A stretch of 64,000 nt of DNA from Capitella teleta (GCA_000328365.1 KB310836.1:353132-417131), one strand, 5' to 3'; shown: positions 1 to 13,681, numbered from the stretch's first letter. Notes: generated by a model not told the origin, from the sequence alone. Program-made: numbers and translations.

Positions 1-203
1 CATCGATCATCTCCCGTGATTGACATATCGATTATGAATATTGATCATGAATTAATGAACAATCAAACAGAAATTTCCTGTTGCTCTATGACATTCTCAT
101 GCATCTCATTTCTCTGCCTGTTTACTTCCATGTCATTCAACATTTCATGCATTTTCAGCTTCTGAAGAAGTCGTTGACGATTGCATTCCTACCACCTGTA
201 GGC

Positions 204-1949
204 ATGGAGTCCGCCAGGCAGGTCAAGCCTAAACCAGCCAAGCCCTTCCCAGTCATGCCCTTCATAATCTTAATTTTCGTGGTTGCCATGATCGTTGGCA
301 TAGTTATACGTGGGAAGGGACCACGTGGTTCGTGTGCTTATGACCACGTGTACAGGAAGGCGACGTGTCGAAGCATGCAGATGACTGTCCTTCCAAAGGA
401 GATCTCGGACGCCGTCCTGACACTTCACGTTGGTCACCGTCTGGATAAAACCGAAAATAAATTTTCGTTGCTCGCCATGGACAACTTCACTCGGTTCATT
501 CACCTGCAGGAGTTGTCTTTGGTTAAGTGCGGCATTGAAGACATCAAAGGAAACACCTTTTCGACTCTGATCAACCTCAAACGATTAGATCTGCGCTATA
601 ACCGAATCCAACACATTCATCCAGGTATCTTCAAAGGCTTGGGAGAATTGGAATATTTACACCTGTCCAGCAACCCAATTGAGTCACTCGGGGATGGTGT
701 ATTCAATGGATTGGTAATTGAAGATCTATACCTGGAGAATAACCCCGCTCTGACGATGCTGTCTAAAGGGGTGTTCGAAGGGGCGAAGATCGAGAGTTTG
801 GTTTTGAACAGAACCAATCTACAAGGGGTCCAGGAGGGAACCTTTGCTCCTCTGAGTGCCACTCTGAGAGAACTGACCATCACAAACAACATGCAAGCAT
901 TGTTCCTCCCCGAAACAGTCTTCAAAGGGTTGAAGTTAAACGTTTTGGATCTTTCGAATAACGGATTACTAGAAGCGGACTTCATGGAGAATGTGGAGGC
1001 TGAGGAGGTCGATTTGGACGACAATCCATTGGAAGAGATCGATTTTGAAGACTCCAAGAAACTCTCAGTCATCCGAGTGCTGTCTCTGCAGAGAACAAAA
1101 CTGTCCAAACTGACTGAGGATGACTTGGAGGATCTCACCAACTTACTTGAGCTTGATTTAGAGGGTAATGACATCACTGTGTTCAATGCCAGCGTGTTTG
1201 CCAAAGTGGATAGTCTAGAGTCACTGGATCTCTCTAACAATGATCTCTATATGTTTGATGGTGATTTCGAGGGCGAATTCCCGGCGTTGAGGTCACTGAG
1301 TCTCGATGGCAACGACATCCAAACTGTTCCAGGAGGCCTGCAGCCTTTGTTCTCTCGTCTGGAGAACCTCACCATGCACAACAACCCTCTTCACTGCAAT
1401 TGCGAGATCCGCTGGTTCGTTAAATGGATCGAAAGCCACCGAGAAGTCTTAGAAGAACTAAGCTCGGTTGAATGCGACACTCCTGAGAACATCAACTTAA
1501 CTTTGATCTCAGACTATGGTTTCCAGTGCCGACCACCGAAGATCTTCAACGCCACTTTCGATGAGGACGGGATCAGCTTAGTATGCACAGCTGGGGGTGA
1601 CCCCGCTCCCATCGTGACCTGGATCTCTCCCAAGGACGAGGAGAAGATCGCGATGCCCCTCCGCTCAGAGAGGAAAACCTTCCAGACGCAAAACACCATC
1701 ACAGTCACGCGAGATGGAAACTACACGTGTGTGAGCGAGAACGTCGCGGGCGAAGACAGTGTTGTTGTGAACACCCGTAAAATGCCAAGCTCTGGCATCA
1801 AGTTCCACGTCGAATCGAAAGAAATCAAAATTCTGGAGACTCCGCAAGGATTTTTCATCACTTTGGCGCTTCTGTGCATTCTGGGATACATCATACGAGT
1901 AGACAGTGAGAATGACCTAAAGCTGAAACCAGATGACCTAGAAATATAA
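204..1949 (+). CDS. LRR-Ig single-pass membrane protein (LRIG/AMIGO/NGL-like architecture), intronless
   Basis: An intronless frame of 581 aa if translation starts at the ATG at 204, which sits in a fair Kozak context. The frame stays open upstream to 81, and an in-frame ATG at 99 is the alternative start. In order: a hydrophobic signal peptide or anchor (residues about 18-35); a short Cys-bearing N-cap (about 44-54); roughly ten to twelve leucine-rich repeats (about 95-390) with typical LxxLxLxxN spacing; an LRRCT cap (about 393-442, NPLHCNCEIRWFVKWI with three further Cys); one Ig domain (about 442-528) with the expected Trp in VTWISP and the YTC motif in GNYTCVSENVAG; a C-terminal membrane helix (about 548-566); and a tail of only about 15 residues. 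This domain order is typical of cell-surface adhesion or guidance receptors. The very short tail has no visible signalling motif. The exact family and ligand cannot be told from sequence alone. Confidence 0.85.
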   Translation: MESARQVKPKPAKPFPVMPFIILIFVVAMIVGIVIRGKGPRGSCAYDHVYRKATCRSMQMTVLPKEISDAVLTLHVGHRLDKTENKFSLLAMDNFTRFIHLQELSLVKCGIEDIKGNTFSTLINLKRLDLRYNRIQHIHPGIFKGLGELEYLHLSSNPIESLGDGVFNGLVIEDLYLENNPALTMLSKGVFEGAKIESLVLNRTNLQGVQEGTFAPLSATLRELTITNNMQALFLPETVFKGLKLNVLDLSNNGLLEADFMENVEAEEVDLDDNPLEEIDFEDSKKLSVIRVLSLQRTKLSKLTEDDLEDLTNLLELDLEGNDITVFNASVFAKVDSLESLDLSNNDLYMFDGDFEGEFPALRSLSLDGNDIQTVPGGLQPLFSRLENLTMHNNPLHCNCEIRWFVKWIESHREVLEELSSVECDTPENINLTLISDYGFQCRPPKIFNATFDEDGISLVCTAGGDPAPIVTWISPKDEEKIAMPLRSERKTFQTQNTITVTRDGNYTCVSENVAGEDSVVVNTRKMPSSGIKFHVESKEIKILETPQGFFITLALLCILGYIIRVDSENDLKLKPDDLEI

Positions 1950-4193
1950 ATGGTCAAATCTGTGTTAACACTTCACTTGTTAGGTTGTAATTTTTATGAG
2001 CCATTTTGGCTTCTTTTATTTTTAGTCAGAATAGGTCGTTGTGTTGTTCACTTTTAGTCCACAATTGTTAGATTTGCATATTCAAGACCATAATTAGTAT
2101 GAATGATATCTTTTTTTCAGTCGTATCTTTTGTGTATTAAACACATTTTTTAATGAATCAGACATCTGTTATGTCAATGCTTTTGACATGTGAAAAAGTT
2201 TAGAGTGTCTAAATGTCAAATTATTCATATAATCAATTCATAATAATAACGATAATCATAATTAATCCTCTATTCATATTTAAAACGGAATTCCCAGATG
2301 AAGTAAGCACAAGCTGATCATTTTCCAATTTCGGTTGCTCTACAAAATTAAGAGAAGGCAGGAAGACATTAACTAGATTCATAACGTTGTGAATGTAGCG
2401 TGTGCTTGCAAATGCAAATGCAGACACTCGAGAGGAATGAAAGGGTACCACAAGATGTCCAGCTGGGGCGAGTTTTACTAAGCGATCTTATCTTACTGTC
2501 CTCACTTCGAATTTGCAACCCACTTATAAGCTGTACATAATCCTTATAAATTTATGATCAATGGTATAATTGTCTTTATTGTGTTAAACACCACAATTTT
2601 CAATTCATATACCAACTAACAGAGTTAAAGCATTGATAATCGTCGTTTTAAATCAGCGTTCCATCTTAAATTTTCTTTACATGTGGCAGCCATTTTGTAT
2701 CCGGCGATATGATCGCGAATTAAAAATCCCCAAACAGCACCGATTTTACTTCTATTTTTAACATCAAAATATTTGAAAACAATTTAGAATTAGTCGAAGG
2801 ATATTTCGATGCCTTTTGGAACAATTAATAAGTACAAATTAATTAATTAATTAATTAATACAAATTAATTTGAATCGTTTTACTGACTCATGATTGAAGA
2901 TTGAGTAAGAGTATTAAGAACTGCTTCGTATTTTTGTTACATTTAATGTTGAGCGCTTTTAATCTTGCTGTGATATCAAAAGACTTGAAATGAATTTATT
3001 GCCATTATTGTATCAGTATAGCTTAAGCCAAGGTCATTTTCCAATCAGAAGTATCATTGTCTGGTTGCATGATTAAGGGTAAGGTATCTTAGTGAACCGA
3101 GCCCTTGGTAGGCGTAAAACCAGAGGCAGCAGGACATGCGGCTTAGCTTTGTGAAATGCTGAGTCATTTGGTGTTTGTGTCCGCACAGGATGTGCCAACC
3201 AGAGGAATGGTAAGAATAGTTTATGTTAATGTACTTTCAGAATCCGGGTTTAAGGACTGCTTCAAGGTGGGTGATCTTCAGAGAGAGTTCAAAATTGTTA
3301 TAAAAAAAAATCATTTTCACTTCATAATAGCTAAATCTGTATATTTGATTTTAATCAATAAATTAGTATTAGTATTATTAAACGACAGAAAAACTCGAGA
3401 AAACACGATATAAATATTTATTATGTTAACAGAAAAATAATAATGGGTCAATGAGAAAAAAAGTTATTGAGATTTATGTACACAAAACTATATACACAAA
3501 AGTATTACAGACAGAATGATCTCCATGGCAACTGAACCGGCATCAACACGAGGAACATTCACGAACAAGCAGCTAAAGAATTCTTCGTCGTTCTGTCCCT
3601 TTGATAATATGGAAACAAAGTACAATAGAAAATGAAGGTGGGCGTAAACACCAAAGAAACAGAACAGTGTCAAGCAGAAATGGAAAAGGAAATAACAAAA
3701 TGGCGGATTTTATTCTCCTCTTTAACAAGGAAAGCGTTTAAAAGTTAATTTCCCAAGAACAAGAAAGACTAGCACGTGTTCTTAAAAGAAATTAAATTGA
3801 GAAGTACATTAGAATATTTTTTAATTACCCTAGTTGGAAAGGTGGAAGACACTTTGGATGGGGGAAAGAATGGGAAGCGGAAGTGACGGCAGATAAACAG
3901 AGCAGCCGCCATTTTGTATTTGTTTTTTGATCTCACGGCCATTGTTTAATACTAAGGCACAGCGATCTTTAGATACGACATCAAGTAAACACTTGCTACA
4001 CAACAAAAGCGAATGATTGGGTAAGCATGGCACGTGCCTCGCCATGGTGGTGAGAAGGTCAGAGTTCAGATCTGGAGTGCCTGAAAGGGATCTAATCCCA
4101 CGTAAAGACCAATGACACTATATTATACGAAGGAGTTCTTTTAGAACAAAACAAAATAAATTGCACATCTTGAGTCTTGTCTCCTCCTTCTCA
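1950..4193. other. Intergenic: 3' flank of the LRR-Ig gene and of the vWA-EGF gene
   Basis: This AT-rich stretch lies between two convergent genes. It has an (ATTA)n microsatellite near 2836-2875 and an ATTAAA hexamer near 2136 that could serve the LRR-Ig transcript. Two short splice-bounded segments near 3186-3208 and 3240-3266 look exon-like but cannot be tied to a gene. Nothing else is recognisable. Confidence 0.6.
2836..2875. repeat. (ATTA)n microsatellite
   Basis: A run of about six ATTA units is followed by a partial echo. It is a simple AT repeat with no gene context. Confidence 0.8.
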
Positions 4194-7100
4194 TCATTGA
4201 CACAATCTATCCAAAACTTTATTTGCTTCTGCCTCGACATCCGATCGACTCTGGATCCAGAATCGATGCAAGCTGTCCGGATCTGAAGCGATGAGATCCA
4301 TGGTGTAGATATCAGCCCAGTCTCCGATACCAATGCTGTAGATTGTGATGTCACTGTTGCGGGTTAGCCTTGCTTCTTCATTGACTTGGTCTGCGTCACG
4401 TGTCGCTCTTCCATCACTCAGTAAGATGATCACATTTTCTATTCCATCTCGATCACCTTTGTCCGCCCGATACACATTCGTGCGCACCTCTCGAAGGCCA
4501 GCTGCAATGTTGGTCTCACTGCCGATTTCGGTGATACCGATGGCGTTCAGAACGTCTCGTTGTTCCGTGTAGGAGTCCAAGAAGAAGCGAGTGTTCGTGT
4601 TCTCAGCGTAATTCACAAACGCTACTTGCGTTCGACCGAATGCGAAATTGAGGCCTTCAACGATGGCTTTCATGAACTCAACTTGCATGTCGTATCCCTC
4701 TTCCAATGACCCAGAAATATCGACCAAGAAAGTGAGATCAAGGCGGCTTGTGCAATCTGTAATATATCAGTCATATAACTTAAATGTTTAAGGAATTCAA
4801 GGAATTTACCTCTCTCGCAGTTGACCCCGGTGAATCGCTCTGGGCAACTGCACAAGTATTGCTTCAAACCATCGACACATTGCGCTCCATTCTTGCATGG
4901 GTTGCTGATACATTCATCGGCATCTTAATCAGAGAAAATCCAAGTTCAATTCATCTTCACACTTACTTCATCCGCAATTTCACTCACCATTGCACAGTGC
5001 ACCAGACACCATGGGCACCAATTTGTCCATCTTTGTAAAACTGTCAACATTGAAGAAGTTCTGGGCGACTGGTTCGCTGGCGATTCCGTGCAAGTTCAGG
5101 TAGTTCCTTCCAGTATTCAATCCCCTGCCAACGGTCACCACCACAATATGAGTTCCATCAATGCGTGCCTGTATAGCCTCTTGGACTGTGGCGTCAACTC
5201 TGACATTTGGAATCCCATCAGTGATGAGCACACAGTAATTTGGGACGTTGGGACGGTCCCCTCCGAAGCTGTCAAAGACATCCATTCGCATGGAGTCCAG
5301 AGCATTGGCTGTGTTTGTTTTGCCTCCAACATATGGCATTTTATCCATTGCATAGCTGAAATCTTCCAAGAACGTCTCCTGCAATCTGTACCACACGGTG
5401 GCATTGTCGCTGAAGTACATCACACCGAGTCGAATCCTGTCGCCATCCAGCTTGAACTGATGAGCCATGTCCTTGACGAAGTTAGTAATGTTGCCAAACG
5501 CCTCGTACTCGATTGAGCCTGACGAATCGATGAGGAAGAGAACGTCAGCTTCGTTATCACAACCTGTTGTAAGCAAACACAAAAGTGAAATCTAAAGTTT
5601 TTTCGGTTGACCTGTCAAGCACTTACGCCTTTCACAGTTGACACCCGTAAATCCGAGTCCACACTTGCAGGTATACATGCCAATACCATCAATACACTGT
5701 CCGTTATTTTGGCAAGGGTCACTGGCACACTCATCATAACCTAGAATCGAAATACGTTTCAAAACAGTCCCAATTCCCATGCTCATTACTCACTGTTGCA
5801 AATTCCGTTAAGCAAATCCACCATGATTCTCGTCAGTGCGTAGAAATCTTTAACCACAAACACGTTTTCTGAATCTGGGTCAGTGGCCATTCCGTTGAGC
5901 TCAGTCACTTCGATGGACGGCCCTACTCCGATTGCGACGACATGAATACCCGCCTTCCGGGCGGCCACCGCTTCCGCTAACGTTTGGTCCCGAATGTTGG
6001 ACTTTCCTAAAGAAAAAAAAACAACAAGATATTGAATTGCCAAGCAAATTGGGTAAAGACATACCATCGGTGATAATAATGGCTACGTTGATGGCTTCAG
6101 GGACGTCTCCGTTCTCGACTTGGAACATGTTGCTTCTCAGCAGACGTAGAGCAGCTGCGGTGTTAGTGGTTCCACCGGTGTAGCGCAGGTTCATGGCGTT
6201 CAGGACTTCAATGGTGCTGTTGTGGTCTTTCAAATGGACTTTCACCTGGAAGATTAGAAGGTGAGTTTGCTTTCAATGTTGATAAACTATCGTACCTCAG
6301 CTTCAGAAGCGTACGTCAGAATTCCAACTCGGCTGCCGCCATCAACATTGATGCCGTAAATGATATCACGGACAAAATCCTGGATGATGTAGAAATTTTC
6401 TTGCTCGATAGATCCAGAAGCATCTAAAGCAAATACAACGTCTGCTGGATGAGGGCAAGCTGCGAAAAAAGAACATGATATGTGTATGAGAGCCCCCGAG
6501 AGAATGTCAATGAACTCACTCTGATCGCAATCTCTGCCGGTGTAACCGAGCGAGCATTCGCAGTAGTACATATTGATACCATCGTTACACACGCCTTTAT
6601 TCTTGCAAGGGTCACTCACGCAGTCATCAATAACTATAAGAGAACATAAGTCAATTATTCAAATCTGGAGTTTGAACCTACCATCGCAGATAGCAGTCGT
6701 GATCGTGTCAGTGACTTGGAAGAGTGTCTTGTAAGAAGGAACCTCGAAAAGATTCCTAGTTTTAGGATGGCTAGCCATGCCTTCGAGTTCGTATCGACGA
6801 ATCCAGTCACCGATACCAAGGGCTAATATCTCAACACCAGCATCTCTTGTCTTCCTTGCCTACAATAAGAGTGTTTGGATTAAATACATTGTCTTAATAT
6901 TTGCAAGTGCATTCATCCAAGTATAATAACATATAAAGACATTTTAACGCTTTCTCGAAAGGTTGACACGGGTCTTGGCACATAGCACATAACAAGAAGG
7001 TTAAAACCAGGACATCAATCACCATGCCACATAAATGTCCGAAATATACATCAAATGTTTATATTTCAAGGGCTTTAGCCGAATGAAAGGCAACACTTGG

Positions 7101-9920
7101 CTACCGTAACATAATTGAAGACCCGGCCAAGAGAGCAATATATCTTGGCCATGGTTCATGAATAAAGGCATTCAGATCTGACGGTCAACTGAGGCCACGG
7201 CATGCCTACCTCGTCGATGGCGTCATTGGGGTCGTCGGATTCACCGTCAGTGATGATCAGGGCAATGTGCTCCACGCCAACTCTGGCTCCATTAGCCTCA
7301 CTAAACATGACCTCCCTGACGAACCTCCAAGCGCCGGCCATGTTGGTACTGCCGTGAGTGTACTCGATGCCCTGAATGGCTAATGTGATGTCCTGCAATG
7401 GTAATTCATTTGGTCAATATGTATAATACTTTGCTTAAAATTCCTACAGCTGTTTGGTCGTATGAGTTGAGGTAGAAGACCGCCTCTGGGTTGTCTGAGA
7501 ACGTCACCACGGCCACTCGCGCGTTTTTGGATTCAACGTCTAACCGACTGGCGAGATCTCGAACGAAATTGAGGATTCTCTGAAAGTCATCTTCAGGAAT
7601 GGATCCGGAGGCATCGAGAACGAAGACAACGTCAACCACTTTGCTGCACGCTGAAAGTATAAATACAATGACATTGATGTCCCCTTGTGAAATCATATGC
7701 ACGTACTGGGCGGTGCTTCGCGGCAGGTTCTTCGGACTAGTGTTTCCTCGATGAACTGGAGATCTCCAAAGTCAGTCAGACTGAAGACGTGGTCGTCATC
7801 AGGGTCAGATGCAATGCCTTCGATTTCATCTTTGAATTCAGGATAATCAGCGCTGCCGACGCCAATAGCAAAAGTACGGATGCCAAGATCATGAGCTGCT
7901 CTTGCAGTGCTCACGGTCAAATCTCTTTCAATGGTGGACTGACCATCGGTCAGAACAACAGCAATGTCTCTGACGTGGAGTCTGTCTCCCTTCCGTTGTG
8001 TAAGGACCTCGTTAATCATGGTCAACAGAGCTCCAGTCGTGTTGGTTCCAGAGCCTTCCTGGAAAGGCAGCCTGGCGATGGATTCAAGGATGTCCGATTT
8101 TCTGTAGTGACTGTTTAATTTGATGGAAATTTCGGATTTTGCGCTGAACAGAATGACCGAGACGTGAACCCCAGTCGCTGAGATATACATGTTCTCGACA
8201 ATCTTGCCGACGAAATCGCGCACTTTGCTCCATTGGTTACCGATCGATCCGGAAGAGTCAAGAATGAAAATAATATCGGCTTCGCCAGCACACGCTGAAA
8301 TGAACACAACATTATGCAACTGAAATTGAGAATTACTGCTTCACCAACCAGGGATGTCTGAGCAGAGTTGTTCTTTGAATTTAGTTTCAATGACGTTGAG
8401 GGATCCCGAATTAGTCACCGTGAACTGGTAGTTTTTGGTTGGCCTTGAGACGATTTGATCCAGTTCAACCTTGGCCTGGTCCTTGTTCGTACCGAACACG
8501 ACACCAAGCAGCTCGGTGTCAACCTCCCTCAGCTGTGATGCGGTGTTGATGACCTCATCACTGGTGAAGTCAGTTTTCGTGGACGTAATGAACACGATGA
8601 TTTTGGGAACATTGTCTCGTCCACCGTTGTTCTCCGTAAACATGACATTCTGGATCATGAGCAAAGTCGAACTGAAGCTGGCCGATGTGCGAAAATACTC
8701 GACTCGATCAATAGCATTTAGGAGCCTGCCTTTATCGCTATACTGATCGAGTTGGATAGCGGCGACACCCTGCCCTTCGGCGATGACGGCCACTCCGACA
8801 TTTGTCTGGTTACGGCTTACGTCTAGTCTAGCCACAGTGTCTCTGACAAAGTTTATACAATCTTTGAATTCCTCAAGTGAGACCAGATCTGATGAATCTA
8901 CCAGAAATACCACATCAGCCTCTCCTTCGCAACCTGCAATATAAAAATGCCTTTCGTGAGTCACCGTGAAGTGTATGGGGCTTTGAATGTCAGCCCCACC
9001 CGTTCAAATGTTTTTTTCCATTTGGTTTCAACTCGGGTTTTGAGAGATGTTATTTGTTATGGCCTCTGGTGAATAACAACACTAAGAAGCCATTTGAACG
9101 AGGAAGGGAAAACTAAAAATGCTCGTGAAAACATTAATAACTCAAGTGGTAAATATATTCACACTAAAAGTATTTTCATGTAATATTACAAGGTCGTCTT
9201 TAACAGCACGTTTATGTCAATGTATTCAACACAGTATAAATATAGATACAGAAGCAGGAGTTGAGGGTCATGTACCCTAAAATAGGTGTAGCTTCCACTC
9301 TGTTACATTCAGTAGCCTTCCACTACCATGGATATTCACCAATATCCACAACCAATATCACAACCAACAATACAGTACAATACAGTAGATATATCATTTC
9401 TTGAGAAACAATGCAATCTCTTAATCACTCTCACATCATCAGCAATTACAAGTTCAGTAATGATTGTAGACATGTCCAGGTAAACTGTTAAGTACTACAC
9501 GCAAACAGGTGTTCCATTCGTGTGCAGCCAGGGGCCAATCTACTTGAATCTCCGAAGCGTAACATAACTCTCGCATACGAATTATGAAAGTAAAAAAAAA
9601 AAATACTTAGCAATATGTTTACTTATTTCGCAGTAGAACCAGATTACATCTGAATCATACACTAGCATTTTCTGTAAAAACCTGACCAACTAACCCCCTT
9701 CTATGAAATTGCAAATACCGATAATTGATAAAGAGGGCTTTATATTTTGCTCACACAAGAACGGAAAATTCATATAATTTGTAGTATTTTACTTTTTTGA
9801 TTGAAAACTTCAATTATGGGAAATACCTGTACTCAAAGACTACGTACCTTGATAGAGCTGCGCTTGTGCTGATGACACTAAGGCTATTGATAGCATCAGA
9901 AATATCCGCAGGGACGCCAT
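4194..9920 (-). CDS. Secreted multi-vWA/EGF protein (matrilin/collagen-VI-like vWA array), 14 exons
   Basis: Exons, 5' to 3' on the minus strand: 9848-9920, 8349-8933, 7707-8294, 7448-7650, 7210-7392, 6682-6859, 6520-6633, 6296-6459, 6065-6245, 5794-6006, 5627-5740, 4988-5563, 4810-4923, 4194-4756. They sum to 3849 nt, giving 1282 aa with consistent phases. In order: a signal peptide ([20 protein letters not shown]); vWA1 (to about 219); vWA2 (to 415); vWA3 (to 603); EGF1 (604-641); vWA4 (to 827); EGF2 (828-865); vWA5 (to 1057); EGF3 (1058-1095); vWA6 (to 1282). vWA2-6 keep the DxSGS metal-site motif (DSSGS, DASGS, DASGS, DSSGS, DISGS), but vWA1 reads DSSDL. The EGFs start DEC or DDC and fit the calcium-binding consensus. 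No membrane segment is seen, so an extracellular adhesive or matrix role is inferred. Most introns are about 50-60 bp; intron 1 is 913 bp and intron 5 about 350 bp. It is not assignable to a named orthologue. Confidence 0.9.
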
Positions 9921-12900
9921 TCTCGTCAGCTGAAAAAAAAAACAAGACAAATAATTATAGTTAGTGAGGAATGTGTGATGATTAACTACTACGTAAAAGT
10001 AGTAATCATTTTATATAATTATGTTGTAAATTATTATTGGCTTATTATTATTATTAATTATTATTGACATTATTGGCTTAAAACTCATAATTGATACTGT
10101 TTAGCTGTTATTATTTTTATAGCGCCTATTCGTTAATAAAATTAGACGTAATTCGGTTCTGATTGCAATTAAGATAATTAAGATATACCCCAGAAACAGT
10201 GGAATGTTTAACCAAATACAGTTTTATAATAATATTAGCATACACTTTATACTTGAAATCACATTCATTAATTATCAATATGATATACGTCTGATATACG
10301 ACTCACTATGCTGATATCAGCCGATACCAACATGCTACACTGTGCTGGTAAATGCTCACATTAGTATGAAATAACTGAGCAATCATTCTGATTGGAAACA
10401 AGCAAATCTGCGGACGCCACAACTAATGTTTAAGATTGTTTAAGAATAAAATATGTATCACATTAGAGACTGCATTTCAGACAATCAGAAATAGTCACTC
10501 GTGATAATTGTGGGCCCCCATATTAAATAGGAGAATACATTTATGATCAGTTATACCGGTTTCTTATGAAGTAGCCAGCAATATTATATTTCACGAACTG
10601 AGCAATTGACAAATACTCCCACTGACGTATTCTGAATGCCATCAGCAAGAATAGTTAGTTCTTGGATTTGAGTCTTGAGATTTGTTCAAACACTTGATCT
10701 ACTTCCTATGAATATTTGCAAATACAGAAATATGACAGGAGAAATGTGTCACTCGCAAAATGTTTCAAGGACTTTCATTATTGAAGACCCTCCCATAGAA
10801 ATTTGTCCGCTATAAGGTGAATAATTTCATTAATCACAATTCGCATTTCGTGATTGAAAAGAATTAAGTTTGGTTCTTAAGGTATAGTATTCATAGCCAT
10901 CTATCTGATCAATTATTTGTTGAAACAGTGTCTTCGTTTGTTGAAGAAATTATTGTCGTGACATGAGGAACATTCTTCTTTCTTTTCAAGTAGCATAGAA
11001 AAGTATTAATAGAAATCACAGGGTGGTGCAGCAGCAGAAATGTTACGCAACCCTACTCTGTGAATGAGAGAGACACCCCGCCCCCTGTTGTTACCCTCTA
11101 AATTACCCCTCATCTTTTGAAAACCGAGTCACGAGCCACTCGTTTCCCTCGAATTATTGGATGAGTGACCACAATAAATTGACCTCACCCGACCTTCATC
11201 CTGTATCTAGGTCAAACCGCACATCGGTAACGAGAGATTTACAGAGGTGCATTTCGTATCTATCCTAATCCGGTAATAGCTACCACTGAAAATCGAGTGC
11301 GTAGTTAACACAACAAGTCGCAGTTTGATGGAATGTTGAGTCAATTTAAAGAAAAAATGAATATGCTTTTTTAATATGGTTTTTTAGATCTTTTGTTTTG
11401 ACTTTAGGCGCGGATAATTTTTGAAGAAAAATTTCCATGCATACATTCTCCTGTTGGTGATACGCTTGGAAGCTCCAGAGAAAAGCATTTGAAAATTTTA
11501 ATCATCATAGAATATCTTGCCTCATTCAATGTTTTCACTCTCTGCTCGTCTCCGACTTGTCAAACCACTTACATCCAAAGGAACCCTAAACTCAGAGATC
11601 TTCTTCAATACGCTAACCCAGCAGGGTGGAGCTCAAGCATAGAATTGTCACTGGAATAGGTTAACTACATTGCGAATCGAAGGATGTGATTGAAAAATAG
11701 TCCCGCTGAATAGATTTGAGGTGAAGCAAAGCGTAGGTATGTTTAAACAGAGAAGGGGAGCTGAAGGAAAACCGGACGCATAAACTGAAACTAACAATAG
11801 TGGTGGTTCATTCAAAGTGCTTTCTCAAATTACCAATTAAATTTGTCCTTAAACGTCGTCCATTGTTCTGTTCTGGTGGGAGGGCCAACCTGGGCTTGTG
11901 GTTACCTGTGATAGATGCACCTTAGATGAGCTTAATTCGTCACGTATCGCCCATTAAGAACAATGTGTGGCCCCAATGAATGTTGCTGTCTTTTTGCACG
12001 AAGGTCACCAGAGTGCCAACACCCTTTCGGCGACTGGCAAGAATGCCGACAATGCAGACGAGGTATTTTTTCTTAAACTGACACCACTGGTACATATATA
12101 TATCTTATTGATTACGAAGGTATATAGACAGTGAATTATGACCATACGTGCGTTATAATAACCTATTGTTACCATTCACTGTAAGAAAAATCTCTGGCGA
12201 AGACATATCAGGTTTTCGTTGAGGTTTTTCCCCTCCATACAGTGTGTATCCGTTGACAAAGAAATTCATGAGTCTTGTGCAAACACACGAGAAACTAACG
12301 CAATAAACGGAGCAAAGAAAGTCTTGTGCAATGGAGGAGTTGCTACCTGTGGTTATTATCATTCGCGTGGTTCAGTTACGTCGCACTTTACGCTTTTGAA
12401 ATGCCATCCTGCACACTTAGCTATGCGTATTTTTTCGGCTTTCTAAGAAAATCGTGTTTCATTATACTTACATATCTGCTTGTCTGCGACAGATACACGT
12501 TCAATGTTTCTAAAACGACCGCAAAGAGGAGCAGAATTTAATGTAAATGTAAAAACCGAATGGTAATACATTCTCAACGTACATAATTATGTAATTTGTG
12601 ATGCAGGAATGACTTAGCAAGCAAAATACGTAACCTGCTTTGCTCAGTGATATAGCAAACATTTCAGTGAGTAACTAATGGGGGTCAGGAAAGGCCAGCA
12701 TGGAAGCCATAGCTCCAAACACAACCTAAATTAACCTATACCAATATGTTCATAACGGCGCCTCGAGAAAGTATTCAATCGCTTCCATGCGGCCATTCAA
12801 CAGCAATAGTCAACTCAACAGAAATCAAATAATTTGGTCGAAGCCGGAGTTCAAGGGAAGTTTAAGCCCTTTCCAATTCATTACGATTCATAAATATATC

Positions 12901-13044
12901 AATCATAATTCACTGGGTCATCAGAGGTGAAAGCCGAATATATTTTTCTTTCAAATTGCTGGTCATAATTTGTTTTGCTAACTTGAGTCAAAGATTATGG
13001 TGTCCACAGAAAATCACAGAAGATTTGCTTAAAAAATTACGAAC

Positions 13045-13681
13045 AATGGATTCTTTTACGAGGGGTCACGAAATACAATTCTAATAATAATTCTGAATAA
13101 CTATTTGGATTTTCTCATCTTAGAATACTCATCTTTTTAAAAAAAGGGCCATAATTAAAAAAAATATACAGAGAGGTTCCCGAATTGCTCCAAAAAAAAC
13201 ATGAGTAAATTATTAACTTACTCGAGTTCGCAAATATTCAAATAACCCCAAAGTTTGAATACATCAGAATAATTAACAAAAGACATCGTACACAAACCGA
13301 AAGCAGTGACACAGAACAGAGAAGTTTAAAATTCAAAAATAACCAAAATATATTTAAGAAACAAACCTGTACAATGCTATCAAACTACAAAACAGACTTC
13401 GTTGTACAATTCCGACAACCTTGTGAAATATTTGAATGTATCCCGACCGGCGTATGATAATAATAATTCCAGGAGATATTCCTCAACGACTTCTCTTCTT
13501 TCGCTGCTCGCTTGTGCAATTGGCGGAGAGCAGCGCTTTTAGGCAGAGGACCATCACGCTTCACTGAACAAAAAATAAGGGGTTTGTGCCGAAATGCTCG
13601 CTCATTAAAAGCACCTTAAGCAGTTGAAAGAAATTCCTCAGGTCGCTCACCAAAAATGGATTCTTTTACGAGGGGTCACGA
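13045..13681. repeat. 27-bp direct repeat pair, 610 bp apart
   Basis: The same 27 bases (AATGGATTCTTTTACGAGGG plus TCACGA after it) occur at 13045-13071 and 13655-13681, apparently without mismatch. The flanks are unrelated to each other by eye. It could be two fragments of one dispersed repeat or a duplicated regulatory element. Confidence 0.6.

Noticed and set aside
617-1240. 207-codon antisense frame
   Set aside because: Shadow of the LRR-Ig gene; Ser-rich composition mirrors the Leu/Glu/Asp-rich sense strand.
3156-3413. Two tiny GT-AG-bounded exon-like segments
   Set aside because: Segments of about 21 and 26 bp with no conserved protein sequence and no gene to join.
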